NCBI GenBank assembly: GCA_018402545.1
Contig: JAGYIL010000001.1
Coordinates: 1,860,001 to 1,924,000 of the forward strand
Source of the DNA: Saccharospirillum sp.
GTDB lineage: Bacteria > Pseudomonadota > Gammaproteobacteria > Pseudomonadales > Natronospirillaceae
Direction: 5' to 3'
Length of the DNA: 64,000 bases
Within the stretch, counting starts at the first letter, position 1. Each line of letters opens with the position of its first letter. The notes under the pieces are model-generated. The model was not told the DNA's origin and did not search any database. It worked only from the letters and a program-made list of their open reading frames with translations. Below, one piece after another: positions 9,109 to 18,498 of the stretch. Both the position numbers and the translations under genes were made by a program.

Positions 9109-10125
9109 ATGACTGTTTTGGTGACCGGCGGTGCCGGGTACATTGGCAGCCACACCTGCATAGAACTGATACAGGCCGGGCATACCGTGCTGGTGCTCGA
9201 TAACCTGGTAAACAGCTCGCCTGAATCGCTGCGCCGGGTTGAGGCCATCGTGCAGCAACCGGTCGATTTCGTGGAAGGCGACATTCGCGATACTGCCTTG
9301 CTCGACCGGGTGTTCAGCGAACACGACATCGACGCCGTGGTGCATTTTGCCGGCCTGAAAGCGGTGGGCGAGAGCACCGAGAAGCCACTCGACTACTACG
9401 ACAACAACGTTTACGGCACTCTGTGCCTGCTGCAGGTGATGAAACGCCACGGCTGCAAGAACCTGGTGTTCAGTTCATCGGCCACGGTCTATGGCGACCC
9501 GCATACGGTGCCCATTCAGGAACATTTTCCGCTCAGCGCGACCAACCCCTATGGCCGTTCCAAGCTGATGATCGAAGACATTCTGCGTGACCTCCATGCC
9601 TCTGATTCTGAATGGCAGGTGGCGCTGTTGCGTTATTTCAACCCGGTCGGGGCGCACGAAAGTGGCACCATCGGTGAAGACCCGAACGGCATTCCCAATA
9701 ACCTGATGCCCTTTATTACCCAGGTGGCCATTGGCAAGCGCGAGGCGTTGTCTGTTTTCGGGAGCGATTACAACACGCCCGACGGCACCGGCGTGCGCGA
9801 CTACATTCATGTGGTGGACCTGGCAAAAGGCCATGTCAAAGCCATCGAGAAGCTGAACAGCAACCCCGGCTGTGTTGCCTACAACCTGGGCACCGGTGTG
9901 GGCTACAGCGTGCTCGATATGGTGAAAGCACTGGAAAAAGCGTCGGGCTGCAAGGTGCCCTACAAGCTGGTCGACCGCCGCCCCGGCGATATCGCCTGCT
10001 GCTACGCCGACCCGGCCCATGCCGAACAGGAACTGGGCTGGCGCGCCGAGCGGGGCCTGGAAGACATGATGGCCGACTCCTGGCGCTGGCAAAGCCAGAA
10101 CCCTGAGGGTTACCAGCGTAAGTGA
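9109..10125 (+). CDS. galE: UDP-glucose 4-epimerase
   Basis: The 338-aa protein interconverts UDP-glucose and UDP-galactose, supplying galactose for LPS. It is a short-chain dehydrogenase-type epimerase with the NAD loop [10 protein letters not shown] at the N-terminus, the SSSATVYG serine region and the catalytic YGRSK (Tyr-x-x-x-Lys). The length equals E. coli GalE. The ATG at 9109 was chosen over one at 9097 because TGGAG sits just before it. The stop overlaps the next gene in a GTGA junction. Confidence 0.95.
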   Translation: MTVLVTGGAGYIGSHTCIELIQAGHTVLVLDNLVNSSPESLRRVEAIVQQPVDFVEGDIRDTALLDRVFSEHDIDAVVHFAGLKAVGESTEKPLDYYDNNVYGTLCLLQVMKRHGCKNLVFSSSATVYGDPHTVPIQEHFPLSATNPYGRSKLMIEDILRDLHASDSEWQVALLRYFNPVGAHESGTIGEDPNGIPNNLMPFITQVAIGKREALSVFGSDYNTPDGTGVRDYIHVVDLAKGHVKAIEKLNSNPGCVAYNLGTGVGYSVLDMVKALEKASGCKVPYKLVDRRPGDIACCYADPAHAEQELGWRAERGLEDMMADSWRWQSQNPEGYQRK

Positions 10126-10889
10126 AGGACTACGTAAATTTCGACCCGCTGGCGGAGCGGTTTTCAAAAAACATCTATGGCAGCCTGAAAGGCCGCATTC
10201 GACAGACACTGCTGGAAACGCTGTATCCGAAGTATGTGCCCGGGTTACAGCAACCGGGCCTGAGCGTGCTTGATGCCGGTGGTGGCCTCGGGCAAATGAC
10301 GTTGTGGCTACTGGGCATGGGGCACCGGGTCGAGTATTTCGATGTAGCGGGTGATCTGGTGGCCCAGGTGCAGCAAGACGCGGCCCAATGGATTACCAGC
10401 AGCCAGTGCCAGGCAAGCCAGGCCTCGATATTTGATTTCGACACCGGCCCGAACCGGGATCTGGTGGTCGTGCACGCCGTGCTGGAATGGCTGGAGCAAC
10501 CCCGGGCCGCACTGGACAGAGCCATGGGCTGGGTAGCGCCGGGCGGCGTGATCGGTGTCATGGTTTACAATCGTCACATGCTCGAACTGCGCAACCTGAT
10601 GCGCGGCACGCTCGCTAAAGTCAAAACCGGCCAGCTGCAAGGCCTGGCCGGCGGACTGACGCCAATAACCCCCCTAAGCCCCGAACCCGTGCGCCAGCAA
10701 TTGGTGGATAACGGCTTCGAGATTCTCACCCAGGCAGGTATTCGAACCTTTACCGATTTAACCGAACCGACGGTGCTGAGCTGGTATTCCGATGAAGACA
10801 TCATCGAGATGGAGCAGCGCCTGTGTGAGCAGGCACCCTATCGGGACTTGGGGCGGTATGTGTTGTTGCTGGCGAGGAAGCCAAAGTAA
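10122..10889 (+). CDS. cmoM: tRNA 5-carboxymethoxyuridine methyltransferase CmoM
   Basis: The 255-aa class I SAM methyltransferase converts cmo5U34 to mcmo5U34 in wobble positions of tRNA. The N-terminus ([18 protein letters not shown]), the SAM loop [20 protein letters not shown] and the C-terminal [12 protein letters not shown] match the CmoM (former SmtA) family closely. It starts with GTG, overlapping the galE stop by 4 nt, so the two are translationally coupled despite unrelated functions. The first palindromic repeat starts 17 bp after the stop. Confidence 0.9.
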   Translation: MKDYVNFDPLAERFSKNIYGSLKGRIRQTLLETLYPKYVPGLQQPGLSVLDAGGGLGQMTLWLLGMGHRVEYFDVAGDLVAQVQQDAAQWITSSQCQASQASIFDFDTGPNRDLVVVHAVLEWLEQPRAALDRAMGWVAPGGVIGVMVYNRHMLELRNLMRGTLAKVKTGQLQGLAGGLTPITPLSPEPVRQQLVDNGFEILTQAGIRTFTDLTEPTVLSWYSDEDIIEMEQRLCEQAPYRDLGRYVLLLARKPK

Positions 10890-10906
10890 GCTGAGTTCTA
10901 AGTTTC

Positions 10907-11231
10907 GTAGGAAGCCAGTTCCTGGGCGACAGGGAGTACCCGGGCCTGTGATGATAACGCTAGCCAACAAGGTGACCTCTCCGGTGGTTATTTCCGCAGG
11001 TCACCCAGGGGACAGGCTACTCACGGCATAAAAAGCCCGAGCCCTGGTCACAAAGTGGGAGGCCAGTCCTCTGGGCGACGGGGAGTACCCGAGCCAGAGG
11101 TAATAGCGCTAGCCAACAAGGTGACCTCTCCGGTGGTTATTTCTACAGTTCACCCAGGGGACTGGCTTCTCACGGCATAACAAGCCCGAGCCCTGGTCGC
11201 GAAGTGGGAGGCCAGTCCTCTGGGCGACGGG
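10907..11231. repeat. REP/BIME array 3a: two units plus a left half
   Basis: A variant subfamily begins at 10907, 11055 and 11204 (period 148-149). Ends are GTAGG or GTGGGAGGCCAGTCCTCTGG and inverted, but the interior differs from arrays 1 and 2 (CTAGCCAACAAGGTGACCTC, GGTGGTTATTTC). Linkers carry GGCATAAAAAGCCCGAGCCC. The third copy stops after its left end, about 65 bp before the RAYT gene, so the transposase is preceded by a lone REP-like half. Confidence 0.88.
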
Positions 11232-11295
11232 TAATAAAAGCAACCAGTGACTTCAACATCAACCTAACCTGCGGGCCAATCGCACAGGAGACAGC

Positions 11296-11739
11296 ATGCT
11301 CAAGGAGAGCAGAGGTTACCAACAGCTCCGACGTAATCGTTTCTCATCACCGGGTAATTTTTACCACATAACCTGCGTAACCAATAACAGAAAGCCTTTA
11401 TTTAACAACTTGTCGAGTGCCAGAACATTCATCCATATCCTGGCAGATGATCATAACCACGGCACTGTTGATATCCTCGCATTCTGTGTCATGCCCGACC
11501 ACTTCCACTGGCTTTTTGAGCTAAAAAAGGGTGACCTTTCCCAGGTCGTAAAGCGCGTTAAATCGAAATTCTCTAAAACCTGTGACTACCCGGCCTGGCA
11601 AGATGGATTTCATGATCATTACCTGCGCTCTGATGAGGATCTGGTTAATGTTGCACGCTATATCGTGGCGAATCCGCTTCGGGCAAAGCTGGTGACAGAT
11701 GTTGGTGACTATCCCCATTGGTTTGCGAAGTGGTTATGA
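11296..11739 (+). CDS. REP-associated tyrosine transposase (RAYT, Y1_Tnp/IS200-like)
   Basis: The 147-aa protein is a single-domain HUH nuclease of the RAYT group. Visible motifs are YHITCVTNN near the N-terminus, the metal-binding pair His69-x-His71 in MPDHFHWL, the W-x2-GFHDHYLR stretch and Tyr122 in RYIVANPLRAKLV, the likely nucleophile. RAYTs cut single-stranded REP hairpins next to a GTAG-type tetranucleotide and are thought to spread REPs. Here the gene is bracketed by repeats of that form: a GTGG half-unit 65 bp upstream, a GTAG unit 21 bp downstream, and about 22 copies within 11 kb. A GGAG-type site precedes the ATG. All key residues are intact, so it may be active. Confidence 0.93.
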   Translation: MLKESRGYQQLRRNRFSSPGNFYHITCVTNNRKPLFNNLSSARTFIHILADDHNHGTVDILAFCVMPDHFHWLFELKKGDLSQVVKRVKSKFSKTCDYPAWQDGFHDHYLRSDEDLVNVARYIVANPLRAKLVTDVGDYPHWFAKWL

Positions 11740-11759
11740 GGCCCGGTTTTTAGTCTTTA

Positions 11760-12308
11760 GTAGGAAGCCAGTCCTCTGGGTGACGGGGAGAATAACGAAC
11801 CGGTGACTTTGGTTTCTTAGGCAGTGGTTATATGCACCAGCCAGGATGCTTCCAGTCGCCCAGGGGACTGGCCTCCCACTGGTAGGATGGTTGTTTCATC
11901 TTTTGTAGGAAGCCAGTCCTCTGGGTGACGGGGAGAATAACGAACCGGTGACTTTGGCTTCTTGGGCAGTGGTTATATGCACCAGCCAGGATGCTTCCAG
12001 TCGCCCAGGGGACTGGCCTCCCACGGGTGTGGTAGTTTTGTCTTTAGTAGGAAGCCAGTCCTCTGGGTGACGGGGAGAATAACGAACCGGTGACTTTGGC
12101 TTCTTAGGCAGTGGTTATATGCACCAGCCAGGATGCTTCCAGTCGCCCAGGGGACTGGCCTCCCACAAGTGTGGTGGTTCTGGCTTTTGTAGGAAGCCAG
12201 TCCTCTGGGTGACGGGGAGAATAACGAACCGGTGACTTTGGCTTCTTAGGCAATGGTTATATGCACCAGCCAGGATGCTTCCAGTCGCCCAGGGGACTGG
12301 CCTCCCAC
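11760..12308. repeat. REP/BIME array 3b: four units plus a fragment
   Basis: Units start at 11760, 11905, 12047 and 12189 (period 145, 142, 142), all with GTAGGAAGCCAGTCCTCTGG at the left and the inverted CTGGCCTCCCAC end at the right. The interior (ACGAACCGGTGACTTTGGC, TATGCACCAGCCAGGATGC) marks a third subfamily. A truncated left end (GTAGGAAGCCTGTGCCAG) follows at 12330-12347. The array starts 21 bp after the RAYT stop and ends near the 3' end of queE. Confidence 0.92.
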
Positions 12309-12374
12309 GGGTGTGGTTGTGTTGTCTTTGTAGGAAGCCTGTGCCAGGAGTTTGGTGGTTTATATAAAATGGGG

Positions 12375-13046
12375 TCAGGCTATGTTAACCACTTTATGCG
12401 ACTGCAGCGTCAGCCGCCACTCGGGGTGTGCCCTGCAGTAGGAGATAGCCGCCTGGGTGCTGGTTTCCCGCGCCGGGTGCAGGGTTTCGATGTCGAAGGG
12501 GTTTAGCGGGCTCAGGTAGCGAACCCCGGCTTCGATGTGCGCAAACCGTTCCGGCGGCGCTTCCGGCTGGGGGTAAACCAGCTTCAGTTCATCGCACCGT
12601 TCTATGATCACCTCACTGCGCCCTTTGGGGCTGATGCATACCCAATCGAGGTTAGCCGGCAGCGGGCGGGTGCCGTTCGATTCTACGGCACATTCGAAGC
12701 CGCGCTGGTGCAGGGCGTCGATCAGTGGTTCGGTCAGTTGCAGGGCCGGTTCGCCGCCGGTGAATACCACGTAGGGTTTTACCCGCTGGTCAGCAGAGGG
12801 TGTGGCGGTTGGCCAGAGCGCGGCTATGGCGTCGGCCAGGTCGGTTTCGGTGGCGAATTTGCCACCGCCTTCGCCATCGGTGCCAATGAAGTCGGTATCG
12901 CAGAAGGTGCAGATGCTGGTGGCGCGGTCTGATTCGCGGCCACTCCAGAGATTGCAGCCGGTAAAACGACAGAACACCGAGGCGCGGCCGGTGTGGGCGC
13001 CTTCGCCCTGCAAGGTGTAGAACATTTCTTTAACGGAGTAGGTCAC
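12375..13046 (-). CDS. queE: 7-carboxy-7-deazaguanine synthase
   Basis: This 223-aa radical-SAM enzyme converts 6-carboxytetrahydropterin to 7-carboxy-7-deazaguanine in queuosine synthesis. The cluster cysteines are Cys31, Cys46 and Cys49, a CX14CX2C arrangement also found in E. coli QueE instead of the usual CX3CX2C. The N-terminal FYTLQGEG, SAM-binding GGEPALQ and ESNGTRP are present. No queC or queD lies nearby. A GGAG-like site precedes the ATG at 13046. Confidence 0.92.
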   Translation of the reverse strand: MTYSVKEMFYTLQGEGAHTGRASVFCRFTGCNLWSGRESDRATSICTFCDTDFIGTDGEGGGKFATETDLADAIAALWPTATPSADQRVKPYVVFTGGEPALQLTEPLIDALHQRGFECAVESNGTRPLPANLDWVCISPKGRSEVIIERCDELKLVYPQPEAPPERFAHIEAGVRYLSPLNPFDIETLHPARETSTQAAISYCRAHPEWRLTLQSHKVVNIA

Positions 13047-13074
13047 GGGGTTTTGAATCTCGAAAATCGGGGTG

Positions 13075-13098
13075 AAAAAACGGCCTCGTCTGAGGCCG
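13075..13098 (-). terminator. Rho-independent terminator after the GGDEF/EAL gene
   Basis: Read on the minus strand, a perfect 7-bp GC stem (CGGCCTC/GAGGCCG, 4-nt loop) is followed by six T. It lies 13 bp beyond the stop of the c-di-GMP gene and ends the long minus-strand gene run that begins near 23.5 or 25.3 kb. Confidence 0.9.
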
Positions 13099-13111
13099 TG
13101 CTATCGGCAAA

Positions 13112-15586
13112 TTAAGGCGCGGCTGCGGCTGCCTGGGTGTTGTTGTCTTGCAGCAGGCGCATGAAATCGTCGGTATTCAGCGGGGCGGAGAACAAATAGC
13201 CCTGGTAGCGCAGGCAACCGATCGACTCCAGAAACGTCAGTTGTTCTTCGGTTTCAACGCCTTCGGCAATGGTTTTGAGGTTCAGGTGCTGAGCCATGGC
13301 GAGAATGGTTTCGACAATGGCGGCGTCGTTGTTGTCGGTGGTGAGATCGCGCACGAACGACTGGTCGACTTTAAGCACATCGAGCGGCAGCCGCTTCAGG
13401 TAGCTCAGGCTCGAATAGCCGGTGCCGAAATCGTCGATCGAAAACGAGACGCCGTACTGGCGAATTTCGTTCATCCGGATGATGGTTTCTTCCACTTCGT
13501 TGATCACCATGCCTTCGGTGATTTCGAGGTCGATGCAGCGGGCCGGAATGTCGTATTGCTTAATGGCCTGTTTCACCTGGGCAAAAAACTCCAGCTGGGA
13601 AAACTGCTGTGGGCTGACGTTGATGCCCAGTACCTGGTCTTCGTGCCAGAGGCCGGCGTCCATCCAGCGGCGCACGGTGGCGCAGGCTTCATCGAGCGCC
13701 CATTCGCCGACCTTGACGATCAGCCCCATGTTTTCCAGCACCGGAATGAACTCAACGGGAGATACCGTTCCCCGGGTCGGGTGCTGCCAGCGCATCAGCG
13801 CTTCGGCGCCGAGGATGCTGTTGTCGCGCACATCGACCTGAGGCTGGAAGGTTAGGTAGAACTCGCGGCGTTCTACCGCCAGGCGCAGGTCTTTTTCCAT
13901 GCTTAACCGGAAGGCGGTGGCTTCAGCCATGGCCTGTTCGAACTGGATGGCGTTGTCTTTGCCGTGGGCCTTGGCCTGGTACATGGCGGTGTCGGCATTG
14001 CGCAACAGATCGGAGGCGCTGGTGGAGCCCTCCGGATAGAGCGCGATGCCCAGGCTGGCGGTGACCGTCAGTTGCTGCCCGCCAATGAAGAACGGCTCGG
14101 CCAGGGCTTTGCGCAGACGTTCGGCGCGCTGGTAGGCCAGAATGCCGACTTCGCTTTTATCATTCCCGAGATCAGCCATGCAGATCACGAATTCATCGCC
14201 GCCGAGGCGCGATACAGTGTCTTCGCTGCGTACCGCATCCATTAACCGGGAGGCGGCTTCACGCAGCAGCGAATCGCCCGCACTGTGGCCCATTGAATCG
14301 TTGATGTTCTTGAAGTTATCGAGGTCGATAAACACCAGGGCGCCGAACTGGCCGGAACGCTCGGCACGACGCAGCGACTGGCCCAGACGGTCGAGGAAGA
14401 GGTGCCGGTTGGGCAGGTCGGTCAGCGGGTCGTGATAGGCCATGTGTTGCATGCGCGACTGGTTGCGCTTGCGCTCGGTAATGTCCACACCGACCGACAA
14501 TACGGCGGGCTCGCCGCGAAATTCGATGGGTAGAATGCGCAGCTCCAGCGCAGTCAGGGTGCCGTTGCTGTTCATCCAGTCCAGTTCCGGGATGAACAGG
14601 CTGTTCTGGTCGGTCATCACCTGCTCGTCGGCTTCCACAATCAGTTGGCGCGACTTTTCATCGTATTCATTGAGAATGCGGCTCTGGTGCTGGCCGGTCA
14701 GTTCTTCGACCGAGGTCTGAAAGGCGCGGGCAAAGGCTTCGTTCACCAGCGCCAGCTCGCCCTGGCGGTTTTTAACGTAAATGAGGTGCGGCAGGTTATC
14801 GATCAGCCGTCGCATGTTGGTGTAAGACTCTTCAACTTCGTGCTTGGCCAGAGTCTTGTCGGTGATCAGCCGTTCTGCGTTGCTCAGGTAATGGTTAATG
14901 TGAGCGGTCAGTTGGCCGAGTTCGTCACGTTCATGGCCACGGGGTGGGGTTAACCGCTGGCCGTTGGGGTTTTCGGCATCGATGCTGTCGAGTGAACTGG
15001 ACATCATGTTGATCGGTTTGGTGACCAGCCTGTAGAAGACGATAAGGAACAGCAGAATCAGGATGAAGTTTTTAACCACCCCGAGCAGAAAGGTCGAGAT
15101 CGCCCGGTCGGCAAAGCTCTGGTAGGCCAGTACCGTATCGATCTCCATGCGTAGCAGGCCATAGACATCGCTGCCCAGGGCATTGGTTTCAAGCCGTGTT
15201 TCCAGGGTTTGCACGGGCCGGGTAACGAAGAGTTCGTACCAGTGTTGCTGACGCTGGTCTTGCTCGGCAGAGCGTTCGGCCAGCGGCGAGCCGAGTTCGT
15301 CGATAATCGCAACGTAGGTGACAAAGTCGTACACGAACATGCCGTTGGCCACTTCGCTGGCCAGGTTGTAGTCGAGCGTATGCACGGCGCGTGAGGCAGC
15401 AAAGCGGGAGGCGTCCATCACCCGTTCAATGGAAGCGTCGAGTGAGTTCTGTTCTACGCGAAAGTCGTTATAGACCTGATAACCCGAGCTAACCAGACTG
15501 ACGAGCAGGGCCAAAATGACACCGCTGCGGGAAAGCCGAAACGACAGGCGATGTAAAAACTTGGGCTTGAAAACCTGTGAAGACAT
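13112..15586 (-). CDS. Membrane-bound GGDEF/EAL protein with PAS domain
   Basis: The predicted 824-aa protein has an N-terminal membrane helix, a periplasmic region of about 130 residues, a second helix (FILILLFLIVFYRLV), a HAMP-like linker, a PAS domain (NLPHLIYVKNRQGELALVNEAF), a GGDEF domain and an EAL domain. The GGDEF active site RLGGDEF and the EAL motif AEALMRW are both intact, so it could make or degrade cyclic di-GMP. The start at 15586 (MSSQVF) is preferred because a membrane helix follows at once; an ATG at 15625 would add 13 residues. It lies 60 bp downstream of the lipid/photolyase operon and may be its last gene. Confidence 0.9.
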   Translation of the reverse strand: MSSQVFKPKFLHRLSFRLSRSGVILALLVSLVSSGYQVYNDFRVEQNSLDASIERVMDASRFAASRAVHTLDYNLASEVANGMFVYDFVTYVAIIDELGSPLAERSAEQDQRQQHWYELFVTRPVQTLETRLETNALGSDVYGLLRMEIDTVLAYQSFADRAISTFLLGVVKNFILILLFLIVFYRLVTKPINMMSSSLDSIDAENPNGQRLTPPRGHERDELGQLTAHINHYLSNAERLITDKTLAKHEVEESYTNMRRLIDNLPHLIYVKNRQGELALVNEAFARAFQTSVEELTGQHQSRILNEYDEKSRQLIVEADEQVMTDQNSLFIPELDWMNSNGTLTALELRILPIEFRGEPAVLSVGVDITERKRNQSRMQHMAYHDPLTDLPNRHLFLDRLGQSLRRAERSGQFGALVFIDLDNFKNINDSMGHSAGDSLLREAASRLMDAVRSEDTVSRLGGDEFVICMADLGNDKSEVGILAYQRAERLRKALAEPFFIGGQQLTVTASLGIALYPEGSTSASDLLRNADTAMYQAKAHGKDNAIQFEQAMAEATAFRLSMEKDLRLAVERREFYLTFQPQVDVRDNSILGAEALMRWQHPTRGTVSPVEFIPVLENMGLIVKVGEWALDEACATVRRWMDAGLWHEDQVLGINVSPQQFSQLEFFAQVKQAIKQYDIPARCIDLEITEGMVINEVEETIIRMNEIRQYGVSFSIDDFGTGYSSLSYLKRLPLDVLKVDQSFVRDLTTDNNDAAIVETILAMAQHLNLKTIAEGVETEEQLTFLESIGCLRYQGYLFSAPLNTDDFMRLLQDNNTQAAAAAP

Positions 15587-15645
15587 CCGCTGCACGCCAC
15601 CATGGGGCCTGAGAAAGGGCCGCAAACATACTGAATGCTTACAGG

Positions 15646-15993
15646 TTAGTCAAAATCCCGCTGTGCCGCCATGCGTTTTAGGTGTTGCCAGCGGGATACA
15701 CACCAAATTGCCAGAACCGGGTTACCCAGGGTTGGCAGGGTGATCAATAACAGCAGGCGCACCCAGGGGTTGGGTTCGAATAGCCAGGCGAGCGCCAGGG
15801 CAATGAAAAAACCGCTGTACAGGTCGAGCAGTGAAATTTGCCCCCAAACCTGGCTGGTCAGCCACTGGCCCTGTTCCGAGAACAGGGGCCAGGGGTTGTA
15901 AATCAGCATCCAGGTAATGAGGGTAAGCGAGAGGCCGGTGCCCAGAATCAGAAACACCAGTGCCAAACGGCTTTTTGCCCGGTTTGGTTTCAT
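15646..15993 (-). CDS. Small membrane protein, DUF1475-like
   Basis: The 115-aa protein has three or four predicted membrane helices. The central SLLDLYSGFF and the C-terminal LGNPVLAIWCV resemble the DUF1475 family, recognised from memory of short motifs, so the family name is tentative. Its ATG overlaps the stop of the preceding gene (ATGA), making it the last gene of a coupled string that includes a fatty-acid methyltransferase and an FAD oxidoreductase. Function is unknown. Confidence 0.65.
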   Translation of the reverse strand: MKPNRAKSRLALVFLILGTGLSLTLITWMLIYNPWPLFSEQGQWLTSQVWGQISLLDLYSGFFIALALAWLFEPNPWVRLLLLITLPTLGNPVLAIWCVSRWQHLKRMAAQRDFD

Positions 15994-16736
15994 GGCTGGT
16001 TACCCTCCGGGTAGCTGTATTCGATGTTGGCGCTGTAGTTGCCACCGCCGGGCTTGGGCAGGTTGGTGAGCCCGGCGTAGCGCAGCAGTCGCTGGGTTTC
16101 TATATCGTAGGTCAGTTCAATGTCGCTGATCACCAGGCTGAGCAGGCGGTTGCGAACGTTGAGTTCGAGCAGCAACTGGCCATCGGCCTGCTCGATGGGG
16201 CGCAGGCGCAAGCCCAGCCAGCGGGTTCGGGTGGGGGCCAGAAACTGGAACTCGACACTGTCGCCATCGAGCAGGGTGTCGAAATGGTCGAGAATGAAGT
16301 AGTGAAAGCCTCCGTCAATGACGTAGTTTTCTTCGTCGGACCAGTCGAGAAAACCGGATTCGACAGACTCTACCGACACGCCATCGGTTTCGGGTTCAAC
16401 GGTTTCGGTTCTTTCCGGGTCGATGACCGTCAACCGATAAGCCGGGCGAGCCGGTTCCCAGTAAGTCATGTCTTTTTGGGCGAGCTCATCGCCTTCGGGC
16501 GTTACATAACGAACGGTTTCCCGCTGGGGCACACCGTCGACTCGCTCCAGGCGGTGCTCTTCGGTATACAGCAGGTCGCCGCTGTCCGGATCGTAGGCCT
16601 TGCCGGTGAACTCTGTCGTGTCGGACGCTTCGGCCACACTGTTCAGTGCCAGCCCGGCCAGAAGCAGGCCCAATAGCAGGGCGGTGGTGGCTCTGGCCCG
16701 GTGGACTGGGGTGTTGCAAACTAACAGGGATGTCAT
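15990..16736 (-). CDS. Predicted secreted/periplasmic protein of unknown function
   Basis: The 248-aa product has a hydrophobic segment at about residues 18-35 ending in a plausible signal-peptidase site (VAEA-S). The rest is acidic and rich in predicted beta strands, as in an outer-surface or periplasmic lipid-handling protein. I do not recognise the family with certainty. It overlaps both neighbours by ATGA junctions, so it belongs to the same transcript as the DUF2878 and cyclopropane-synthase-like genes and probably acts with them at the envelope. Confidence 0.75.
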   Translation of the reverse strand: MTSLLVCNTPVHRARATTALLLGLLLAGLALNSVAEASDTTEFTGKAYDPDSGDLLYTEEHRLERVDGVPQRETVRYVTPEGDELAQKDMTYWEPARPAYRLTVIDPERTETVEPETDGVSVESVESGFLDWSDEENYVIDGGFHYFILDHFDTLLDGDSVEFQFLAPTRTRWLGLRLRPIEQADGQLLLELNVRNRLLSLVISDIELTYDIETQRLLRYAGLTNLPKPGGGNYSANIEYSYPEGNQP

Positions 16737-17251
16737 GACGCCTCTATTTGAGTTGGATGCGTGTGATTCGGTCGATCAATCCACCAGTAGAACAGGGGCA
16801 GCCAGAGCCCCCAGGCCAGCGGCACGGCAATCAGGGCCCAGGGTTCCATAGTAGCAGCCCCGAACTGGGTGCCAGCGACGTAACTGCCACCACCGCCGAC
16901 TACACCAAGTACGATCTGCAGGCTAAGACGGCCTTTCAGCCAGGCCAGTGAATGGTTCAGCGTCAGCGGAAACATCAGCCAGAGCCCGACCAGCCAGAGC
17001 GGTACCGGTTGCCCGGTACCCAGAAACTGAACGGCTGGGGTCAAATGCCAGATAAGATCCACCAGCAAACCCAGAATCATGATCGGGATCACCGCCTGCC
17101 ATTCGCGCCGGTTGCCAAACAGGGCGGCGTGCATGGCCACAAAACCCAGCGCCCAGAAAATCGCCCAGGCCGACTGGGTGAGCACCAGCAGGAACCAGCC
17201 GATCTGGAAGCCCGCGTAGTTGAGTACCGCTTTGCCTGCGTTCAGTTTCAT
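16733..17251 (-). CDS. DUF2878 family inner-membrane protein
   Basis: The 172-aa protein has about five membrane helices (YAGFQIGWFLLVL; VIPIMILGLLVDLIWH; LWLVGLWLMFPLTLNHSL; IVLGVVGGGGSYVAG; LIAVPLAWGLWLPLFYW). NHSLAWLK and the overall pattern fit DUF2878, a family usually found beside DUF1365 and cyclopropane-synthase-like genes. The start at 17251 (MKLNAGKAVL) overlaps the upstream stop by 4 nt. A longer frame to 17365 is antisense-like, arginine-rich sequence and was not used. Confidence 0.8.
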   Translation of the reverse strand: MKLNAGKAVLNYAGFQIGWFLLVLTQSAWAIFWALGFVAMHAALFGNRREWQAVIPIMILGLLVDLIWHLTPAVQFLGTGQPVPLWLVGLWLMFPLTLNHSLAWLKGRLSLQIVLGVVGGGGSYVAGTQFGAATMEPWALIAVPLAWGLWLPLFYWWIDRPNHTHPTQIEAS

Positions 17252-18498
17252 TGGGCCGGGTCTATCCAGGTCTGACGGTTTTTGTCTTTGGCAAACATCA
17301 CCTGATGCGTGCCGATGGCGCGTTCGGTAAAGCCGCCTTCGCAGTAGGCAAAGTAATAGCGCCACAGGCGGTAGAAGGTGTCGTCGTAGCCTAGCTCCAG
17401 AATTTGATCACGCGCAGCCACAAAGCGGTGATGCCAGTCTTTGAGGGTGCGGGCGTAGTGATCGGTCATGTCTTCGAGGTGCACCAGTTGCAGGTCGGTG
17501 TGGCGCTTCATGTTGTCCATCAGAATCGACAGCGAGGGCAGGTGGCCGCCGGGGAAGATGTACTTGCGAATGAAGTCGACCGAGGAGCGATACTCCTGGT
17601 AACGCTGGTCGGGCATGGTGATGCACTGGATCAAGGCGGCACCGTCGTCGGTCAGGCGCTCCGACAGTACTTTGAAATAGCTTGGCAGGTAGTCGTGACC
17701 GACCGCTTCGATCATTTCGATAGACACCAGTTTGTTGTATTGCCCGGTGAGGTCGCGGTAATCCTGCTTGAGCAGGGTGATCTTGTCGGCCAGACCCAGT
17801 TCGTCGATGCGCTTGCGGGTGTAGTCGTGCTGCTCATCGGAAATGGTGGTGGTAGTCACCTTGCAGCCATAATGCTGAGCCGCATGAATCGCCATGCCGC
17901 CCCAGCCGGTGCCGATTTCAAGCAGATGATCGCCTGGCTTCAGATCCAGCTTCTGGCAGACCCGGTCGAGCCGGTGACGCTGGGCTTCTTCGAGGGTGGA
18001 CTCAGCGCTTGGGTAAATGGCGCTGGAGTACATCATGCTGTCGTCGAGGAAGGCTTCAAACAGCTCGTTGCCGAGGTCGTAGTGGGCGCGGATGTTTTTG
18101 CGCGACCCGGCCTTGTCGTTGCGGTTGAGCCAGTGCGCCAGGCGCAGAACCGGCTTGGTCACCAGCCCCAGTGTTTTATTCAGTTTTGACGTGGTGTCGA
18201 GGTTGACCGCGAACACTCGAACCACGGTGGCCAGGTCTGAGGTGTCCCAGAATCCGGCGACGTAGCATTCAGCCGCAGCGAGCGCGCCCCCGGTGAGCAT
18301 TTCCCGGTAGGTGCGGGTGTTGTGGATGTGGACGCTGGCGTGGGGGCCGTCCTGGTCCGGGTTGCCGAATACATAGGTGCCAGACTCATCGTGCAGTGTC
18401 AGTGACCCGGTGTGGAAGCGGTTCAGAGCCTTGAACAGCAGGCGCTGAGCCAGCGGACCCTGGGTCCCGTCAAAACGCGTCGGAGTGGCCGTTGTCAT
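17248..18498 (-). CDS. Cyclopropane-fatty-acid-synthase-like SAM methyltransferase
   Basis: The 416-aa CMAS-family enzyme methylates double bonds of phospholipid acyl chains at the membrane. It shows the SAM loop EIGTGWGGMAIHAAQ, VSIEMIEAVGHDYLPSYF, and the C-terminal DWHHRF and LWRYYFAYCEGGF typical of the family. Members in this setting may form cyclopropane rings or, like Rhodobacter UfaM, leave a methyl-branched unsaturated chain that leads to furan fatty acids. Its position beside an FAD oxidoreductase and DUF1365 favours the second role, but this is inference. The start at 18498 (MTTATPTRF) makes an ATGA overlap with DUF1365. Confidence 0.87.
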   Translation of the reverse strand: MTTATPTRFDGTQGPLAQRLLFKALNRFHTGSLTLHDESGTYVFGNPDQDGPHASVHIHNTRTYREMLTGGALAAAECYVAGFWDTSDLATVVRVFAVNLDTTSKLNKTLGLVTKPVLRLAHWLNRNDKAGSRKNIRAHYDLGNELFEAFLDDSMMYSSAIYPSAESTLEEAQRHRLDRVCQKLDLKPGDHLLEIGTGWGGMAIHAAQHYGCKVTTTTISDEQHDYTRKRIDELGLADKITLLKQDYRDLTGQYNKLVSIEMIEAVGHDYLPSYFKVLSERLTDDGAALIQCITMPDQRYQEYRSSVDFIRKYIFPGGHLPSLSILMDNMKRHTDLQLVHLEDMTDHYARTLKDWHHRFVAARDQILELGYDDTFYRLWRYYFAYCEGGFTERAIGTHQVMFAKDKNRQTWIDPAQ

